Shown piece after piece: positions 6,998 through 16,710 of a stretch of DNA of 37,965 nucleotides (position 1 is the stretch's first letter; the number at the start of each line of letters is the position of its first letter). The notes beneath the pieces were generated by a model, which saw only the letters and a program-made list of their open reading frames with translations, made no database searches and had not been told where the DNA came from. Source of the DNA: Desulfocapsa sp. (GTDB taxonomy: Bacteria; Desulfobacterota; Desulfobulbia; Desulfobulbales; Desulfocapsaceae); assembly GCA_024763035.1 (NCBI GenBank), contig JANTGG010000014.1:1-37965 (forward strand). The letters are read 5' to 3'. The translations under genes were made by a program, and so were the position numbers.

Positions 6998-8935
6998 ATG
7001 CAGAACACTTTTTCCCACACCATACTCGTGGTCGACGACAACGCCCTCAATCTGCATCTGCTCACCACCATCCTGACAGGTGCAGAATACACTGTGCTGA
7101 CCTGCGGAAACGCAGAAGAAGCCCAGGAAATCACGGACAAGAGTTCTCCTGACATTATCCTCCTGGATGTCATGATGCCCGGCATGGACGGGTTCTCACT
7201 GTGCCGTGAACTCAAACAGAACAAACGATTCTCCGATATCCCGGTTATCTTCCTCACCTCCCTCTCTCAGCAGGAAGACATCGTCGAGGGGTTTAACGCC
7301 GGCGGCAGCGACTATATCGTAAAACCCTTCAACCGCCAGGAACTCCTCGCCCGTGTCCGTAACCATATCCGGCTCCACGACATGCTGATGGAAAACAAAC
7401 GGCTGACCAGACTCTCGGAAGATGCCAGCCGCTCCAAGACCGAATTTCTCGCCTCCATGAGCCATGAGATCCGTACCCCGCTCAACTCCATTATCGGCAT
7501 GGCTGAAGTACTCTCCGAGACACCACTTTCCCGTGAACAACAGCAGTTTGTCTCCATCTTCCGCTCAGCGGGCGAGAGTCTGCTTGAGATTATCAACGAT
7601 ATCCTGGATCTGTCAAAGATAGAGGCCGGACAGACGGAACTTGAAGCCATCGACTTTCATCTCTCCTCCCTGCTCGATTCCGTGGTCTCCATCCTCTCTG
7701 TGCGGGCAGCTGAACAGAATACCCGTATCAGCACTTACCTCGCCCCCACTGTGCCCGATGCCATCAGTGGTGACCCCACCCGTTTACGGCAGATACTCAT
7801 CAATCTCCTGGGCAACTCTCTTAAATTTACGGAGAACGGCTCTGTTGATATCTCCGTGCAGACGGACTCCACAGACACCCTCCTCTTTTCGGTGGAAGAC
7901 GACGGCATAGGGATCCCCCCGGACAAGCAGAAGCTTATCTTCGAAAGCTTTACCCAGGCGGATTCTCTCACCACCAGAAAATACGGGGGCACGGGGCTTG
8001 GGCTCACCATCTGCCAGAAACTGGTGACAATGATGGGCGGAAAGATATGGCTGGAAAGTACTGCCGATCTCGGTTCCACCTTCTTCTTCACCTATCCCTT
8101 TCAAAAAGCTGTCAATTCGCCACTGCCTGCCGCCGAGAAGCACAACCCGCCCATCAGCTGCGAGCTGCTCCCCACTGCCCGGATTCTCCTGGTAGACGAC
8201 AACGAGGACAACCGGAATCTGCTTTGCCTGTATCTGCGCAATACACCTTTTCTCATTGACACGGCCCAAAATGGTCTGGAGGCCGTGGAGGCGTTTTGCC
8301 GGAACTCCTATGACCTTGTCTTTATGGATATCGAAATGCCGACGATGGACGGCTATGAAGCAACCCGGAAGATACGCCGGTGGGAGAACAGTGAGCAGCA
8401 GTCTGCAACGCCCATTATCGCCCTCACTGCCCACGCCTTTGTCCGCTTTCGCAATAAATGTCTGGAGGTCGGGTGCTCAGATTACCTGACAAAACCTGTG
8501 CGGAAAAATACACTCCTGCAAACCATCCACACCCATCTGAATATTCAACCGAATGCACAAACGGCAGAAAAGGAGCAGGAAGCCCCTCCCATGAAACCGG
8601 ACACACAGGATCTCCCTCACGTCATTCTCGATGCAAAAATCAGAAAACTGATTCCACGGTTTCTGGAAAACAAAAAAGCCGATATTGTCCGCATGCAGGA
8701 GACACTGGAATCGGACAAATACGAAGAACTGAAAAAGCAGGCCCATACTGTCAAGGGAACATCGTGGATGTACGGATTTAAATCTCTTGGAGACAACTGT
8801 CTCAAGCTTGAAAAAGCGGCAGCAGCCGGCGACAGAAAACTGGCGGAACACCTTCTCACTGAAGTTGCCGTGTATCTTGACACCGTTATCATCGGCTACA
8901 GATCACCGGACTCGAAAAACGATTCAGGAGAGTAG
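6998..8935 (+). CDS. Hybrid histidine kinase: REC-HisKA-HATPase-REC-HPt
   Basis: A 645-residue soluble phosphorelay protein with no membrane segment. In order: receiver domain (about 7-125; D57 phosphate acceptor in LLDVMMPGMDG, K109), dimerisation/phosphoacceptor domain with H156 in ASMSHEIRTPLN, catalytic ATPase (N-box LLGNSLKFTENG, G-boxes DDGIGIPPD and GGTGLGLTI), second receiver (about 393-517; D444 in FMDIEMPTMDG, K499), and a C-terminal HPt domain with H583 in AHTVKGTS. Every phosphotransfer residue is present, so a full His-Asp-His relay can run within one chain. There is no sensor domain; input probably arrives at the first receiver. The single receiver gene 80 bp downstream is a natural final acceptor, but no DNA-binding output is encoded nearby. 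Confidence 0.93.
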   Translation: MQNTFSHTILVVDDNALNLHLLTTILTGAEYTVLTCGNAEEAQEITDKSSPDIILLDVMMPGMDGFSLCRELKQNKRFSDIPVIFLTSLSQQEDIVEGFNAGGSDYIVKPFNRQELLARVRNHIRLHDMLMENKRLTRLSEDASRSKTEFLASMSHEIRTPLNSIIGMAEVLSETPLSREQQQFVSIFRSAGESLLEIINDILDLSKIEAGQTELEAIDFHLSSLLDSVVSILSVRAAEQNTRISTYLAPTVPDAISGDPTRLRQILINLLGNSLKFTENGSVDISVQTDSTDTLLFSVEDDGIGIPPDKQKLIFESFTQADSLTTRKYGGTGLGLTICQKLVTMMGGKIWLESTADLGSTFFFTYPFQKAVNSPLPAAEKHNPPISCELLPTARILLVDDNEDNRNLLCLYLRNTPFLIDTAQNGLEAVEAFCRNSYDLVFMDIEMPTMDGYEATRKIRRWENSEQQSATPIIALTAHAFVRFRNKCLEVGCSDYLTKPVRKNTLLQTIHTHLNIQPNAQTAEKEQEAPPMKPDTQDLPHVILDAKIRKLIPRFLENKKADIVRMQETLESDKYEELKKQAHTVKGTSWMYGFKSLGDNCLKLEKAAAAGDRKLAEHLLTEVAVYLDTVIIGYRSPDSKNDSGE

Positions 8936-9015
8936 TTTTCTTTTTCAATTTACACAGCTTACTGCTAGAATAGGGTAATTTCAACGTCAGCCACCGTGCT
9001 TACAGAGGAGAAACT

Positions 9016-9396
9016 ATGGGTTCACAAACCACCATTGTACTTATTGACGACGATCAGGATGCCTGTGAACTGCTGAAAATGCAGCTTGAGGGAACCGGAA
9101 GGATGGAAGTCACCTACACCACAAACAGCGACGATGCCCTTGTTATTATTGAGGATAAACGACCTGATATTGCGATCCTCGACATCAACATGCCTGGAAC
9201 CCATGGCGTTAAAATTGCCGAATCTCTGGCTGCAAATCCTGTAACGGCCGATATTCCGGTGCTTTATCTTTCCGGTATGGTCACCCCGGGTGAGGTCCAC
9301 GACCTGGCAAAAGGTGACGGACAACCACCCCTCATCTCCAAAGGATCGCCCGAAGAAGAACTGATTGGTGCCATCGACAAGCTCACCAGTGCCTGA
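9016..9396 (+). CDS. Single-domain response regulator
   Basis: A stand-alone receiver domain of 126 residues. The acidic pocket is IDDDQD (residues 10-15), the phosphorylated Asp is D56 in ILDINMPGTHG, and K109 in LISKGSPEEE is the conserved Lys. There is no output domain, so it should act through protein contact or pass phosphate on, like CheY or Spo0F. GAGGAG precedes the ATG. It follows the hybrid kinase by 80 bp, in which TTTCAA and TAGAAT spaced by 17 bp could be a separate weak promoter, and precedes rsmB by 14 bp. Partnership with the kinase is inferred from position. Confidence 0.88.
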   Translation: MGSQTTIVLIDDDQDACELLKMQLEGTGRMEVTYTTNSDDALVIIEDKRPDIAILDINMPGTHGVKIAESLAANPVTADIPVLYLSGMVTPGEVHDLAKGDGQPPLISKGSPEEELIGAIDKLTSA

Positions 9397-9410
9397 CTCC
9401 TGCTTTTCCC

Positions 9411-10766
9411 TTGTCTGTCCCGCCCGTCAAATCCGCACGCTTCCTCGCCATTGAAACCCTGTGCCGTCTGCACAAAACGCGGTTGCCCGTAACACCCCTG
9501 TTCGAAACCCTTGTCTCCGAGCTCCGTATTCAGAGTAACGACCGGCAGCTGGCAAAAAACATTCTCTATGGCACACTTCGTAAACGACAATCCATCGACC
9601 GCATCCTGAAAGAACTCTGCAGACAGCCGCTCGGAAAAATCAAACCCTTCGTCTACCAGGCGTTAAGCGTGGGCATTTATCAGTTGTTATACCTGGATCG
9701 TATTCCCGAATCTGCCGCCGTCAATGAATCTGTCAAGGCATTGCAGGCGGCAAAACTGCCGAAAAAACTGCAGGGTTTCGTGAACGGTGTACTACGAAAT
9801 GTAATTCGTCAGAAAACTACCCTCCTGCCCCTTCTCAACACCCCGGAACCCCCCATCCTCAACCATCCCCGATGGCTGACAGATCGCTGGCAGCAACAGT
9901 TCGGAAAAGCAGCAATGGAACGAATCTGCAACCATAACAACAGACCTGCACACCTCGCCCTGCAGGTGAACAGCAGTAAAACGGACGCCGACACAGTTCT
10001 TGCCATGTTCCGGGATCACACTATCACTGTCCGAAAAGGGCTCTATTGCGACACCAGCCTGATCCTGGAAGGGTATCACGGAGCAATCACCGGACTGCCC
10101 GGATTCAACGAAGGTTTTTTTCAGGTGCAGGATCAGGGGGCACAGCTGCTGACAGAACTCATACAGCCTGTCGTCACCGGGGGGGAGTACCTCGATGCCT
10201 GTGCCGGAGTGGGTGGAAAGACAAGCAGTCTTATTCAGCTCTGTCTTCCGCTTTCTGCACAAGTGACCGCAGTTGAACCCGACGGCGAACGCCGGAAGAA
10301 ATTCAGGGAAAACCTCACACGACTGCATCCGCAGCTCTCCACTCCTGTGTTTTCAGAAAGCCTGCAGGATTTTGCCAGAAACTGCACGATGCGTTTTCAC
10401 GGCATCCTCCTCGACGCTCCCTGCTCCGGAACGGGGGTCACCGGCAGGCATCCGGATATCCGCTGGAACAGACGCGCTGATGATCTTTTAAAATACCAGA
10501 AAACACAGCTGGAACTCCTGCACACTGCTGCAAAACTCCTCCATCCCGAAGGAATACTGCTATACGCCACCTGTTCCCTGGAAAAAGAGGAAAACACAGA
10601 CGTTGTGAAACAGTTTCTGGCAACACAGGAAACCTTCACCCTCGAGACCTGTGCCCCCCATGTCGGAAAAAACTGTGCTCCGCTCCTGCGGGACGGAAAC
10701 TTCCATCCCCTGCCGGACGAAGAAACCGATGGCTTCTTTGCTGTCCGGCTGCGCCGCAAAACATGA
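9411..10766 (+). CDS. rsmB: 16S rRNA (cytosine(967)-C5)-methyltransferase
   Basis: Methylates C967 of 16S rRNA using S-adenosylmethionine. The N-terminal 130 or so residues form the NusB-like RNA-binding domain (RQLAKNILYGTLRKRQSIDRIL); the rest is the RsmB/NOP2 methyltransferase. LDACAGVGGKTSSL binds AdoMet, LLDAPCSGTGVTGRHPDIRW carries one conserved Cys, and YATCSLEKEEN carries the catalytic Cys. The length of 451 residues is normal. The start is taken as TTG at 9411; it has no obvious ribosome site and lies 14 bp after the response regulator, so coupled translation is likely. The NusB-like domain begins within the first 15 residues, leaving little room for another start. Confidence 0.93.
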   Translation: MSVPPVKSARFLAIETLCRLHKTRLPVTPLFETLVSELRIQSNDRQLAKNILYGTLRKRQSIDRILKELCRQPLGKIKPFVYQALSVGIYQLLYLDRIPESAAVNESVKALQAAKLPKKLQGFVNGVLRNVIRQKTTLLPLLNTPEPPILNHPRWLTDRWQQQFGKAAMERICNHNNRPAHLALQVNSSKTDADTVLAMFRDHTITVRKGLYCDTSLILEGYHGAITGLPGFNEGFFQVQDQGAQLLTELIQPVVTGGEYLDACAGVGGKTSSLIQLCLPLSAQVTAVEPDGERRKKFRENLTRLHPQLSTPVFSESLQDFARNCTMRFHGILLDAPCSGTGVTGRHPDIRWNRRADDLLKYQKTQLELLHTAAKLLHPEGILLYATCSLEKEENTDVVKQFLATQETFTLETCAPHVGKNCAPLLRDGNFHPLPDEETDGFFAVRLRRKT

Positions 10767-10864
10767 GTTTTGCAGGGAAACTTGATTTGCACGGCAGATA
10801 TGATTATTCTGCTTAATGTTCAAACAGACTGAGACCACCAACCTCTAAAAAAAAGACAAAGAAT

Positions 10865-11452
10865 ATGGCTGAGATACGTAGTACCCTGGACATGGTAATG
10901 GAACGTGCGGCACGAATGGCAGAACGGGCTCCGGACGAGCCTGCCGGACAACGTGAAGAACGAAGAGGCATGCGTCTTGTGATGGATTTCCTTTCCGGGA
11001 AGAATCCATCTCTTTTTGAAACCCTTGCCGCAGAAGCACCTGCAGAACAGATGGCAGTCCGCCATGGCATGGCGAAAGCACTGCTGCGAAACATTGTCCT
11101 GCCCAGAGAGGAACATCTGATGGAGAGCAGCGGCAGGGCCATCACGGGGCTGGTTGAACTCTCCGGTCAGGATGGTGAAGTGGAGTCAGTATGTGCAGAA
11201 TTACAACAGATCCTCGGTCAATACGATGAACACAAAAAACAGATCCGTCAGCAGCTTGAGGATGGCATGCGTGCCCAGCTCGCGCAACAGATGCAGCAGC
11301 AGGGCATTGACGCAGAGCAGCTCGGTTCCATTGACCCCACCCTGCACCCGGAGTTCCAGAAGCAGTGGAGCAGTGCCCAGGCAGACCTGAATGACCAGTA
11401 CACTCAGGCACTTGATCAGCGAAAAGAGATCCTGATACAGCGGTTTATCTGA
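10865..11452 (+). CDS. Conserved hypothetical helical protein
   Basis: I do not recognise this family. The 195-residue product is soluble, has no signal peptide or membrane segment, and is predicted to be almost wholly helical. The N-terminus is charged (MERAARMAERAPDEP), the centre contains LRNIVLPREEHLMESS, and the second half is Gln/Glu-rich (LAQQMQQQGIDAEQLGSIDP). No Cys or metal motif is present. Its last base is shared with the ATG of the M24 peptidase gene (TGATG), so the two are translationally coupled, which suggests a related role or at least matched expression. The ribosome site is weak. Confidence 0.65.
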   Translation: MAEIRSTLDMVMERAARMAERAPDEPAGQREERRGMRLVMDFLSGKNPSLFETLAAEAPAEQMAVRHGMAKALLRNIVLPREEHLMESSGRAITGLVELSGQDGEVESVCAELQQILGQYDEHKKQIRQQLEDGMRAQLAQQMQQQGIDAEQLGSIDPTLHPEFQKQWSSAQADLNDQYTQALDQRKEILIQRFI

Positions 11453-12552
11453 TGATTTACATGAAGCGAATCCTGAAAATCCAATCCTTGCTGCGAAGGA
11501 GAAAGCTCGGTGCCCTCCTTATCAGCCAGCCCCACAACCGGCGCTATATCAGCGGCTACACGGCAGCCGACCATGACATCGGTGAAAGCTCCGGTGTACT
11601 GCTGATCCCTGCTGACGGCTATCCACTGCTGCTCACCGATTCCCGTTTTACAATACAGGCGGAAAAAGAGGCGGAAAATTTCAAGGTTCTCCTCTACCGC
11701 AAAGGTCTCCCTGCCCTTTTGAAAGAACTGCTGCCCGACCTCGGCATCACCTCCCTTGCCTTTGAAAGCCACTATATGCTCCACTCCATGGCAGAAAAAC
11801 TCAAAACCATGTTGGGTGTCATAGACGTGACCCTGTATCCTGTCGTGGATATCGTGGAGAAAATGCGCCTGATCAAGAATGAAGAGGAGATCAAAGCCCT
11901 TAAGCGATCAGTTCTTCTCAATGAGAAGGTCTTTTTGGAGTGTTACAAAAACCTCTCCGGCAGCGAAACTGAAATCGACATCGCCCTTGCCATCGAAGCT
12001 GCCATGCGGCGTTATGGAGCAGAATCACCCAGTTTTGAAACCATTGTCGCCACCGGCGAACGCAGCGCCCTGCCCCACGCAGTCCCGGGGAATGTGGTCA
12101 TTCAAAAGAATGCTTCCCTGATGATCGATATGGGCTTGATCCTCGACGGCTACTGTTCTGATATGACCCGCACGTTTGTGCCGGGCAAGGCAGATAAAAA
12201 GTTCATCACAATTCATCGGCTTGTGCGAAAAGCCCAGCTGGCAGGCATTGCCGCCGTACGGGCTGGAGTCAGTGCGGCATCCGTCGACAAAGCTGCCCGC
12301 ACTGTCATTGCAGACGGTGGTTACAAAGATCACTTCGGCCATGCACTGGGTCACGGTGTCGGTCTTGCGGTACATGAAGCTCCAGGTCTTTCCTCACGTA
12401 ACCGGAAACATCTGAAAAGCGGGATGATCATCACCGTCGAACCCGGAATCTATCTCCCCGGATGGGGTGGGGTTCGTCTGGAAAACATGGTCGTTGTCCG
12501 TGAAGACGGCTGTGAAGTACTCAATGAAGACACAACCTGGCTTGACATATAG
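11452..12552 (+). CDS. M24 family metallopeptidase (Xaa-Pro aminopeptidase/dipeptidase type)
   Basis: A cytoplasmic peptidase that cleaves peptides with proline at the second position. The N-terminal creatinase-like domain contains LLISQPHNRRYISGYTA; the C-terminal pita-bread domain holds the five metal ligands: D226 and D237 (LMIDMGLILDGYCSDMTRTF), H301 (GHALGHGVGL), E330 (TVEPGIYLPG) and E344 (RLENMVVV). At 366 residues it matches the short PepQ/YpdF-like members. ATG codons occur at 11452 and 11461; the first overlaps the upstream stop as TGATG. Whether it acts as an aminopeptidase or a prolidase cannot be decided from sequence. Confidence 0.9.
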   Translation: MIYMKRILKIQSLLRRRKLGALLISQPHNRRYISGYTAADHDIGESSGVLLIPADGYPLLLTDSRFTIQAEKEAENFKVLLYRKGLPALLKELLPDLGITSLAFESHYMLHSMAEKLKTMLGVIDVTLYPVVDIVEKMRLIKNEEEIKALKRSVLLNEKVFLECYKNLSGSETEIDIALAIEAAMRRYGAESPSFETIVATGERSALPHAVPGNVVIQKNASLMIDMGLILDGYCSDMTRTFVPGKADKKFITIHRLVRKAQLAGIAAVRAGVSAASVDKAARTVIADGGYKDHFGHALGHGVGLAVHEAPGLSSRNRKHLKSGMIITVEPGIYLPGWGGVRLENMVVVREDGCEVLNEDTTWLDI

Positions 12553-12606
12553 ACGTAAGTAGAATGCAGGCTGACCTGTAACTACCCATTTCCCCCGGAA
12601 TCTTCT

Positions 12607-13923
12607 ATGGATAACAAAAAATATTTCGTCCTTGACACCAATGTTCTGCTCCACAATTCAGACTCCCTCAACTCATTTGCCGACAACTTTGTCATCCTTC
12701 CCATGACTGTTATTGAGGAGCTGGACAAATTCAAGCGGCATAATGACGAACTCGGTCGCAACGCCCGGCACGTCATCCGGCAACTGGACAAACTGCGTGA
12801 CTCCGGGACGCTGAAGGACGGGGTCACCATGGAAAACGGCGGCATCCTGAAGATTACCGTGGAAAAACGAAACATGCCCGGATCTCTTCTGGATATGGGC
12901 GTGCCGGACAACCGGATTCTTGCCGTAGCAAACAGCCTGCTCGAAGAGGGGAAAAAAGTCATCTTTGTCTCCAAAGATATTAATGCCCGCCTCAAGGCAG
13001 ATGCCCTGGGAATTGAGGTGATGGATTTTGAGAAGCAGAAGTGCAACTTTGAAGAACTCTACACCGGCTGGCGACAGATTGAAGTCCCCCCGGAGGTGAT
13101 CGACAAGTTCTATGAGGAGGAGACTCTGCAGGCTGAAGGATTTGATTTCTACAAAAATGAATTTATCCTGCTCCAGGACGAAACCAATCCCAAGCATTCC
13201 GGTATAGGAAGGGCAACGGACACGAATGCCCTCACCCATCTGAACGCCAAATACGAACAGGCATGGAATGTTCGCTCCCGCTCAAAAGAGCAGCGGATGG
13301 CCCTGGAACTTCTGCTGAACCCCGATATCAATCTGGTCACCCTTATCGGTCAGGCAGGTACCGGCAAGACTCTGCTTGCCCTTGCCGCCGGTCTGGAGTC
13401 CGTTCTCCATAAAGAGGGCTACGAGCGGCTCCTTGTCTCCCGTCCTGTTATTCCCATGGGAAAAGATATCGGCTACCTGCCGGGCACAAAAGACGAAAAG
13501 CTCAATCTCTGGATGCAGCCGATATTTGACAACCTTACCTATCTCATGCGCAGTGAAAAACAGATAGAAGACGAAGACAGTGTGCAGCAGAAGGTACACA
13601 AACTGATTAAAGATCACCTGGTCGAACTTGAAGCCCTCACCTATATCCGTGGACGCTCTATCCCGCGGCAGTTCGTGATTGTGGACGAGGCGCAGAATCT
13701 CACCCCCCATGAAGTAAAGACCATTATTTCCCGTGCCGGAGAAGATACCAAGATGGTATTCACCGGAGATCCGCAGCAGATCGACAACCCTTATCTGGAC
13801 TCTTCTTCCAACGGACTCTCCTATGCAGTTGAAAGATTGAAGGGACATGGTATATATGGGCACATTACCCTGAACAAGAGTGAGCGAAGTCCGTTGTCGG
13901 CAATCGCAGCCGATTTTTTATAA
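12607..13923 (+). CDS. PIN domain-PhoH ATPase fusion protein
   Basis: An RNA-acting protein of the PhoH2/YlaK type, 438 residues. The N-terminal PIN nuclease-like domain (about 1-130) starts FVLDTNVLLHNSDS with D10, followed by VIEELDKF and a VPDNRILAVAN acidic site. The C-terminal PhoH ATPase has LIGQAGTGKTLLALAAG (Walker A), LVSRPVIPMGKDIGYLPG, and FVIVDEAQNLTPHE (Walker B), then MVFTGDPQQIDNPYLD. Family members unwind and cut RNA in mycobacteria. No antitoxin-like gene precedes it, so a housekeeping RNA role is more likely than a toxin role. It is followed after 26 bp by a small unknown gene. Confidence 0.92.
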   Translation: MDNKKYFVLDTNVLLHNSDSLNSFADNFVILPMTVIEELDKFKRHNDELGRNARHVIRQLDKLRDSGTLKDGVTMENGGILKITVEKRNMPGSLLDMGVPDNRILAVANSLLEEGKKVIFVSKDINARLKADALGIEVMDFEKQKCNFEELYTGWRQIEVPPEVIDKFYEEETLQAEGFDFYKNEFILLQDETNPKHSGIGRATDTNALTHLNAKYEQAWNVRSRSKEQRMALELLLNPDINLVTLIGQAGTGKTLLALAAGLESVLHKEGYERLLVSRPVIPMGKDIGYLPGTKDEKLNLWMQPIFDNLTYLMRSEKQIEDEDSVQQKVHKLIKDHLVELEALTYIRGRSIPRQFVIVDEAQNLTPHEVKTIISRAGEDTKMVFTGDPQQIDNPYLDSSSNGLSYAVERLKGHGIYGHITLNKSERSPLSAIAADFL

Positions 13924-13949
13924 ATCTGCTGCAGGTTCCCGCCGCTGCG

Positions 13950-14336
13950 GTGACAAAAAAACAGGGCGTCACGCTGACCGCCTGCTACCTGACAAATAAG
14001 ACCATGCGCCAATACGTTATAGATGACCTGTCCCCCATGGAACGGGACAATATCGACTCCTACCTGAAACGAAACCTGAAAGCCGGTCCCATGATCGGGC
14101 TGTACTGGATTGTTCTGCCCGAAGAGCTGCTGACAGATACACAGAAAGAGCACACCGACTGTGCCCCCTTTTATTTTGGAGTGGAAGTGGAAAGAGAAGC
14201 CGTTCGCTTTGAGTTTCTGGTACGCAGCAATGCCCACCTGCACTGCGACTGCATCGCCCACGCCACGCCGGAACAACGCCAGCACGTACTAGAGTTCCTG
14301 GATACCATGCTTGACGAAGAGTGCATCCGCTCCTGA
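13950..14336 (+). CDS. Hypothetical protein downstream of the PhoH gene
   Basis: Not recognised. The 128-residue product is soluble with mixed strand and helix character. Notable features are LKAGPMIGLYWIVLPEELL in the middle, a strand-rich FYFGVEVEREAVRFEFLVRS, and an HLHCDCIAHA segment whose His and Cys residues could bind metal, though no known site pattern is evident. The start is GTG at 13950 with no good ribosome site; ATG at 14004 is an alternative that would remove 18 residues. It lies 26 bp after the PIN-PhoH gene and 70 bp before aconitase. Confidence 0.6.
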   Translation: MTKKQGVTLTACYLTNKTMRQYVIDDLSPMERDNIDSYLKRNLKAGPMIGLYWIVLPEELLTDTQKEHTDCAPFYFGVEVEREAVRFEFLVRSNAHLHCDCIAHATPEQRQHVLEFLDTMLDEECIRS

Positions 14337-14406
14337 CCGCTTCCGACATAAAAACCCTTTTCTGCAGAAGCACTGCTTCTCATCATTGTTTTCCGGAGAT
14401 ATTTAC

Positions 14407-16680
14407 ATGAACACCTCAGTTGATTCCACCCCTGCCTTTATCGAGAACGTCTATAAAAAAATGGAGACGAACATTGCTGTAATCAAAAAACGGCTCGGAC
14501 GTTCCCTGACCTATGGCGAGAAAATTCTCTACGGTCATCTCGATAATGCTGCCGAAGCCCAGCTGGAGCCCGGGGTCTCTTATATAAAAACCCGCCCCGA
14601 CCGCATTGCCCTCCAGGATGCAACTGCCCAGATGGCTGTCCTGCAGTTTATGCTCGCCGGCAAGGATGAGGCAGCTGTTCCGGTAAGCGTTCACTGCGAT
14701 CATCTCATCCGTGCCCAAAGGGGAGCAGAAGACGATCTGCGAACCGCACGCACGGAAAACAGGGAAGTCTATGACTTCCTCGCATCCGCTTCCCAACGAT
14801 ATGGGTTCGGCTGCTGGATGCCCGGTGCAGGAATCATCCATCAGGTGGTCATTGAGCAGTATGGATTCCCGGGACTGATGATGCTTGGAACCGACTCTCA
14901 CACCCCAAATGCCGGAGGACTTGGAGCCTTTGCCTCCGGAGTGGGTGGCGCTGACGCCGTTGATGTTATGGTTGGACTCCCATGGGAAGTACTGCTGCCA
15001 AAATTTGTGGGTGTCCATCTCACAGGCGAATTGCAGGGCTGGACAGCCCCCAAGGATGTTATCCTGAAAATCCTTGGAATGCTGACATGCTCCGGCGGCA
15101 CAAACCGGGTCTTTGAATATTTCGGCTCCGGGGCGGACACCATCTCCTGCACCGGCAAGGCGACTATCTGCAACATGGGAGCAGAACTTGGTGCCACCAC
15201 CTCCACGTTCCCCTATGATTCTCACATGGCAGCATTCTTAAAGGCCTGTAACCGTGCCGACGCCGCAGAAGTTGCCGACCGCTACTCCCATCTTCTCCGG
15301 GCTGATGATGATGTCCTGGCAAATCCCGCGAACTACTACGACCAGGTCATCGAAATCGACCTTTCCACGCTCGAACCCCACCTGGTAGGTCCCCATTCCC
15401 CCGATCGTGCTTCCACCGTTGCTGATATGGCAAATTATGTAAAAGAGGGCGATCATCCGGACAATGTCACCTATGCTCTTATCGGTTCCTGTACCAACTC
15501 CTCCTATGAAGATATGGGAAGGGTTGCTGCCATGGCGGAACAGATTCAGAGCAAAGGGATGAAACTGAAGATTCCGCTTCTGGTTACTCCCGGTTCGGAG
15601 CAGGTACGGGCAACCATCGAACGGGACGGGCAGCTTGCAAAGCTTGAAGCCATCGGTGCCACAGTCCTTGCCAATGCCTGCGGTCCCTGCATCGGACAGT
15701 GGAACAGAGCAGGCATTGAAGAAGGTTTCCGCAACTCCATCGTGACCTCCTACAACCGGAACTTTCCCAAACGAAACGACGGCAACTCCGGGACCAGCGG
15801 CTTTATCGCCAGCCCCGAGACCTGCCTTGCCTACGCCATGACCGGGACCTTTACCCTCAATCCTTTCACAACGGAATACAAAGCAGAAGACGGCTCTTCC
15901 TTTACCCTTACAGCTCCGGGAAAGGTGGATGAAGTACCGCCCGGAAATCTGGTACTGGACAGTGACGGTTTTCTCGCACCCATTACCGATAACACCAGCA
16001 TCAGTGTCAAGATATCCCCCGAATCTGAACGGCTCTCTTTTCTCACTCCCTTTCCCGCCTGGGATGGAGAAGACTTCAAAGGACTGCGTCTGCTGTTGAA
16101 AGCAAAAGGGAAGTGTACCACAGACCATATCTCCCCTGCCGGTCCCTGGCTGCGTTACCGGGGCCATTTGAACAATATCTCCGATAATATGTTCAGCGGT
16201 GCAATCAATGCCTTTACAGACGAACCCGGCACCACAAAGAACCAGCTTACCGGCGAGACTGACGCCTACAACGAGGTCGCCCGTGCCTACACGGCAGCAG
16301 GTGAAAACTGGGTGGCAGTGGGTGACGCCAATTACGGGGAAGGATCGTCTAGGGAGCATGCCGCCATGAGCCCGAGACATATGGGCGGCAAGGCGGTAAT
16401 CACCCGCTCTTTTGCCAGAATCCATGAAACAAACCTGAAAAAACAGGGCATCCTGCCCCTCACCTTCGCCGACCCGGGTGATTACGACAAAGTCCAAGAA
16501 GGCGACACCATTGACCTTATCGGAATAAAAGAGATCGCACCCGGATCAACCATCACCGGACGTTTCAATCATAATGACGGTACGGTATCAGAAGTAAAGC
16601 TGGAGCACTCCCTGAATGAGGAGCAGATCAACTGGTTTAAAGCAGGTTCTGCTTTAAATTTTATGCGGGAGAAACACTGA
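14407..16680 (+). CDS. Aconitate hydratase, mitochondrial-type
   Basis: Interconverts citrate and isocitrate using a [4Fe-4S] cluster, in a complete or branched TCA cycle. The 757-residue product resembles mitochondrial aconitase rather than bacterial AcnA or AcnB: LGTDSHTPNAGGLGAFASGVGGADAVDV, LTGELQGWTAPKDVILKILG and NEVARAYTAAG are in the expected order. The cluster Cys are in ALIGSCTNSS and ANACGPCIGQW. The C-terminal swivel domain contains GDANYGEGSSREHAAM and the active-site Arg in ITRSFARIHETNLKKQG. The frame is open upstream to 14311 and would overlap the previous gene; ATG at 14407 with GGAG upstream and matching length is chosen. Transcription ends at a strong hairpin 30 bp later. 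Confidence 0.94.
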   Translation: MNTSVDSTPAFIENVYKKMETNIAVIKKRLGRSLTYGEKILYGHLDNAAEAQLEPGVSYIKTRPDRIALQDATAQMAVLQFMLAGKDEAAVPVSVHCDHLIRAQRGAEDDLRTARTENREVYDFLASASQRYGFGCWMPGAGIIHQVVIEQYGFPGLMMLGTDSHTPNAGGLGAFASGVGGADAVDVMVGLPWEVLLPKFVGVHLTGELQGWTAPKDVILKILGMLTCSGGTNRVFEYFGSGADTISCTGKATICNMGAELGATTSTFPYDSHMAAFLKACNRADAAEVADRYSHLLRADDDVLANPANYYDQVIEIDLSTLEPHLVGPHSPDRASTVADMANYVKEGDHPDNVTYALIGSCTNSSYEDMGRVAAMAEQIQSKGMKLKIPLLVTPGSEQVRATIERDGQLAKLEAIGATVLANACGPCIGQWNRAGIEEGFRNSIVTSYNRNFPKRNDGNSGTSGFIASPETCLAYAMTGTFTLNPFTTEYKAEDGSSFTLTAPGKVDEVPPGNLVLDSDGFLAPITDNTSISVKISPESERLSFLTPFPAWDGEDFKGLRLLLKAKGKCTTDHISPAGPWLRYRGHLNNISDNMFSGAINAFTDEPGTTKNQLTGETDAYNEVARAYTAAGENWVAVGDANYGEGSSREHAAMSPRHMGGKAVITRSFARIHETNLKKQGILPLTFADPGDYDKVQEGDTIDLIGIKEIAPGSTITGRFNHNDGTVSEVKLEHSLNEEQINWFKAGSALNFMREKH

Positions 16681-16710
16681 ACAAATCGAAAGCAAATTGC
16701 CGTTTGACAC

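Noticed and set aside
15238-16497. A 419-codon minus-strand frame
   Set aside because: It is antisense to aconitase, rich in Gly, Val and Cys as expected for a mirror frame, with no domain or ribosome site.
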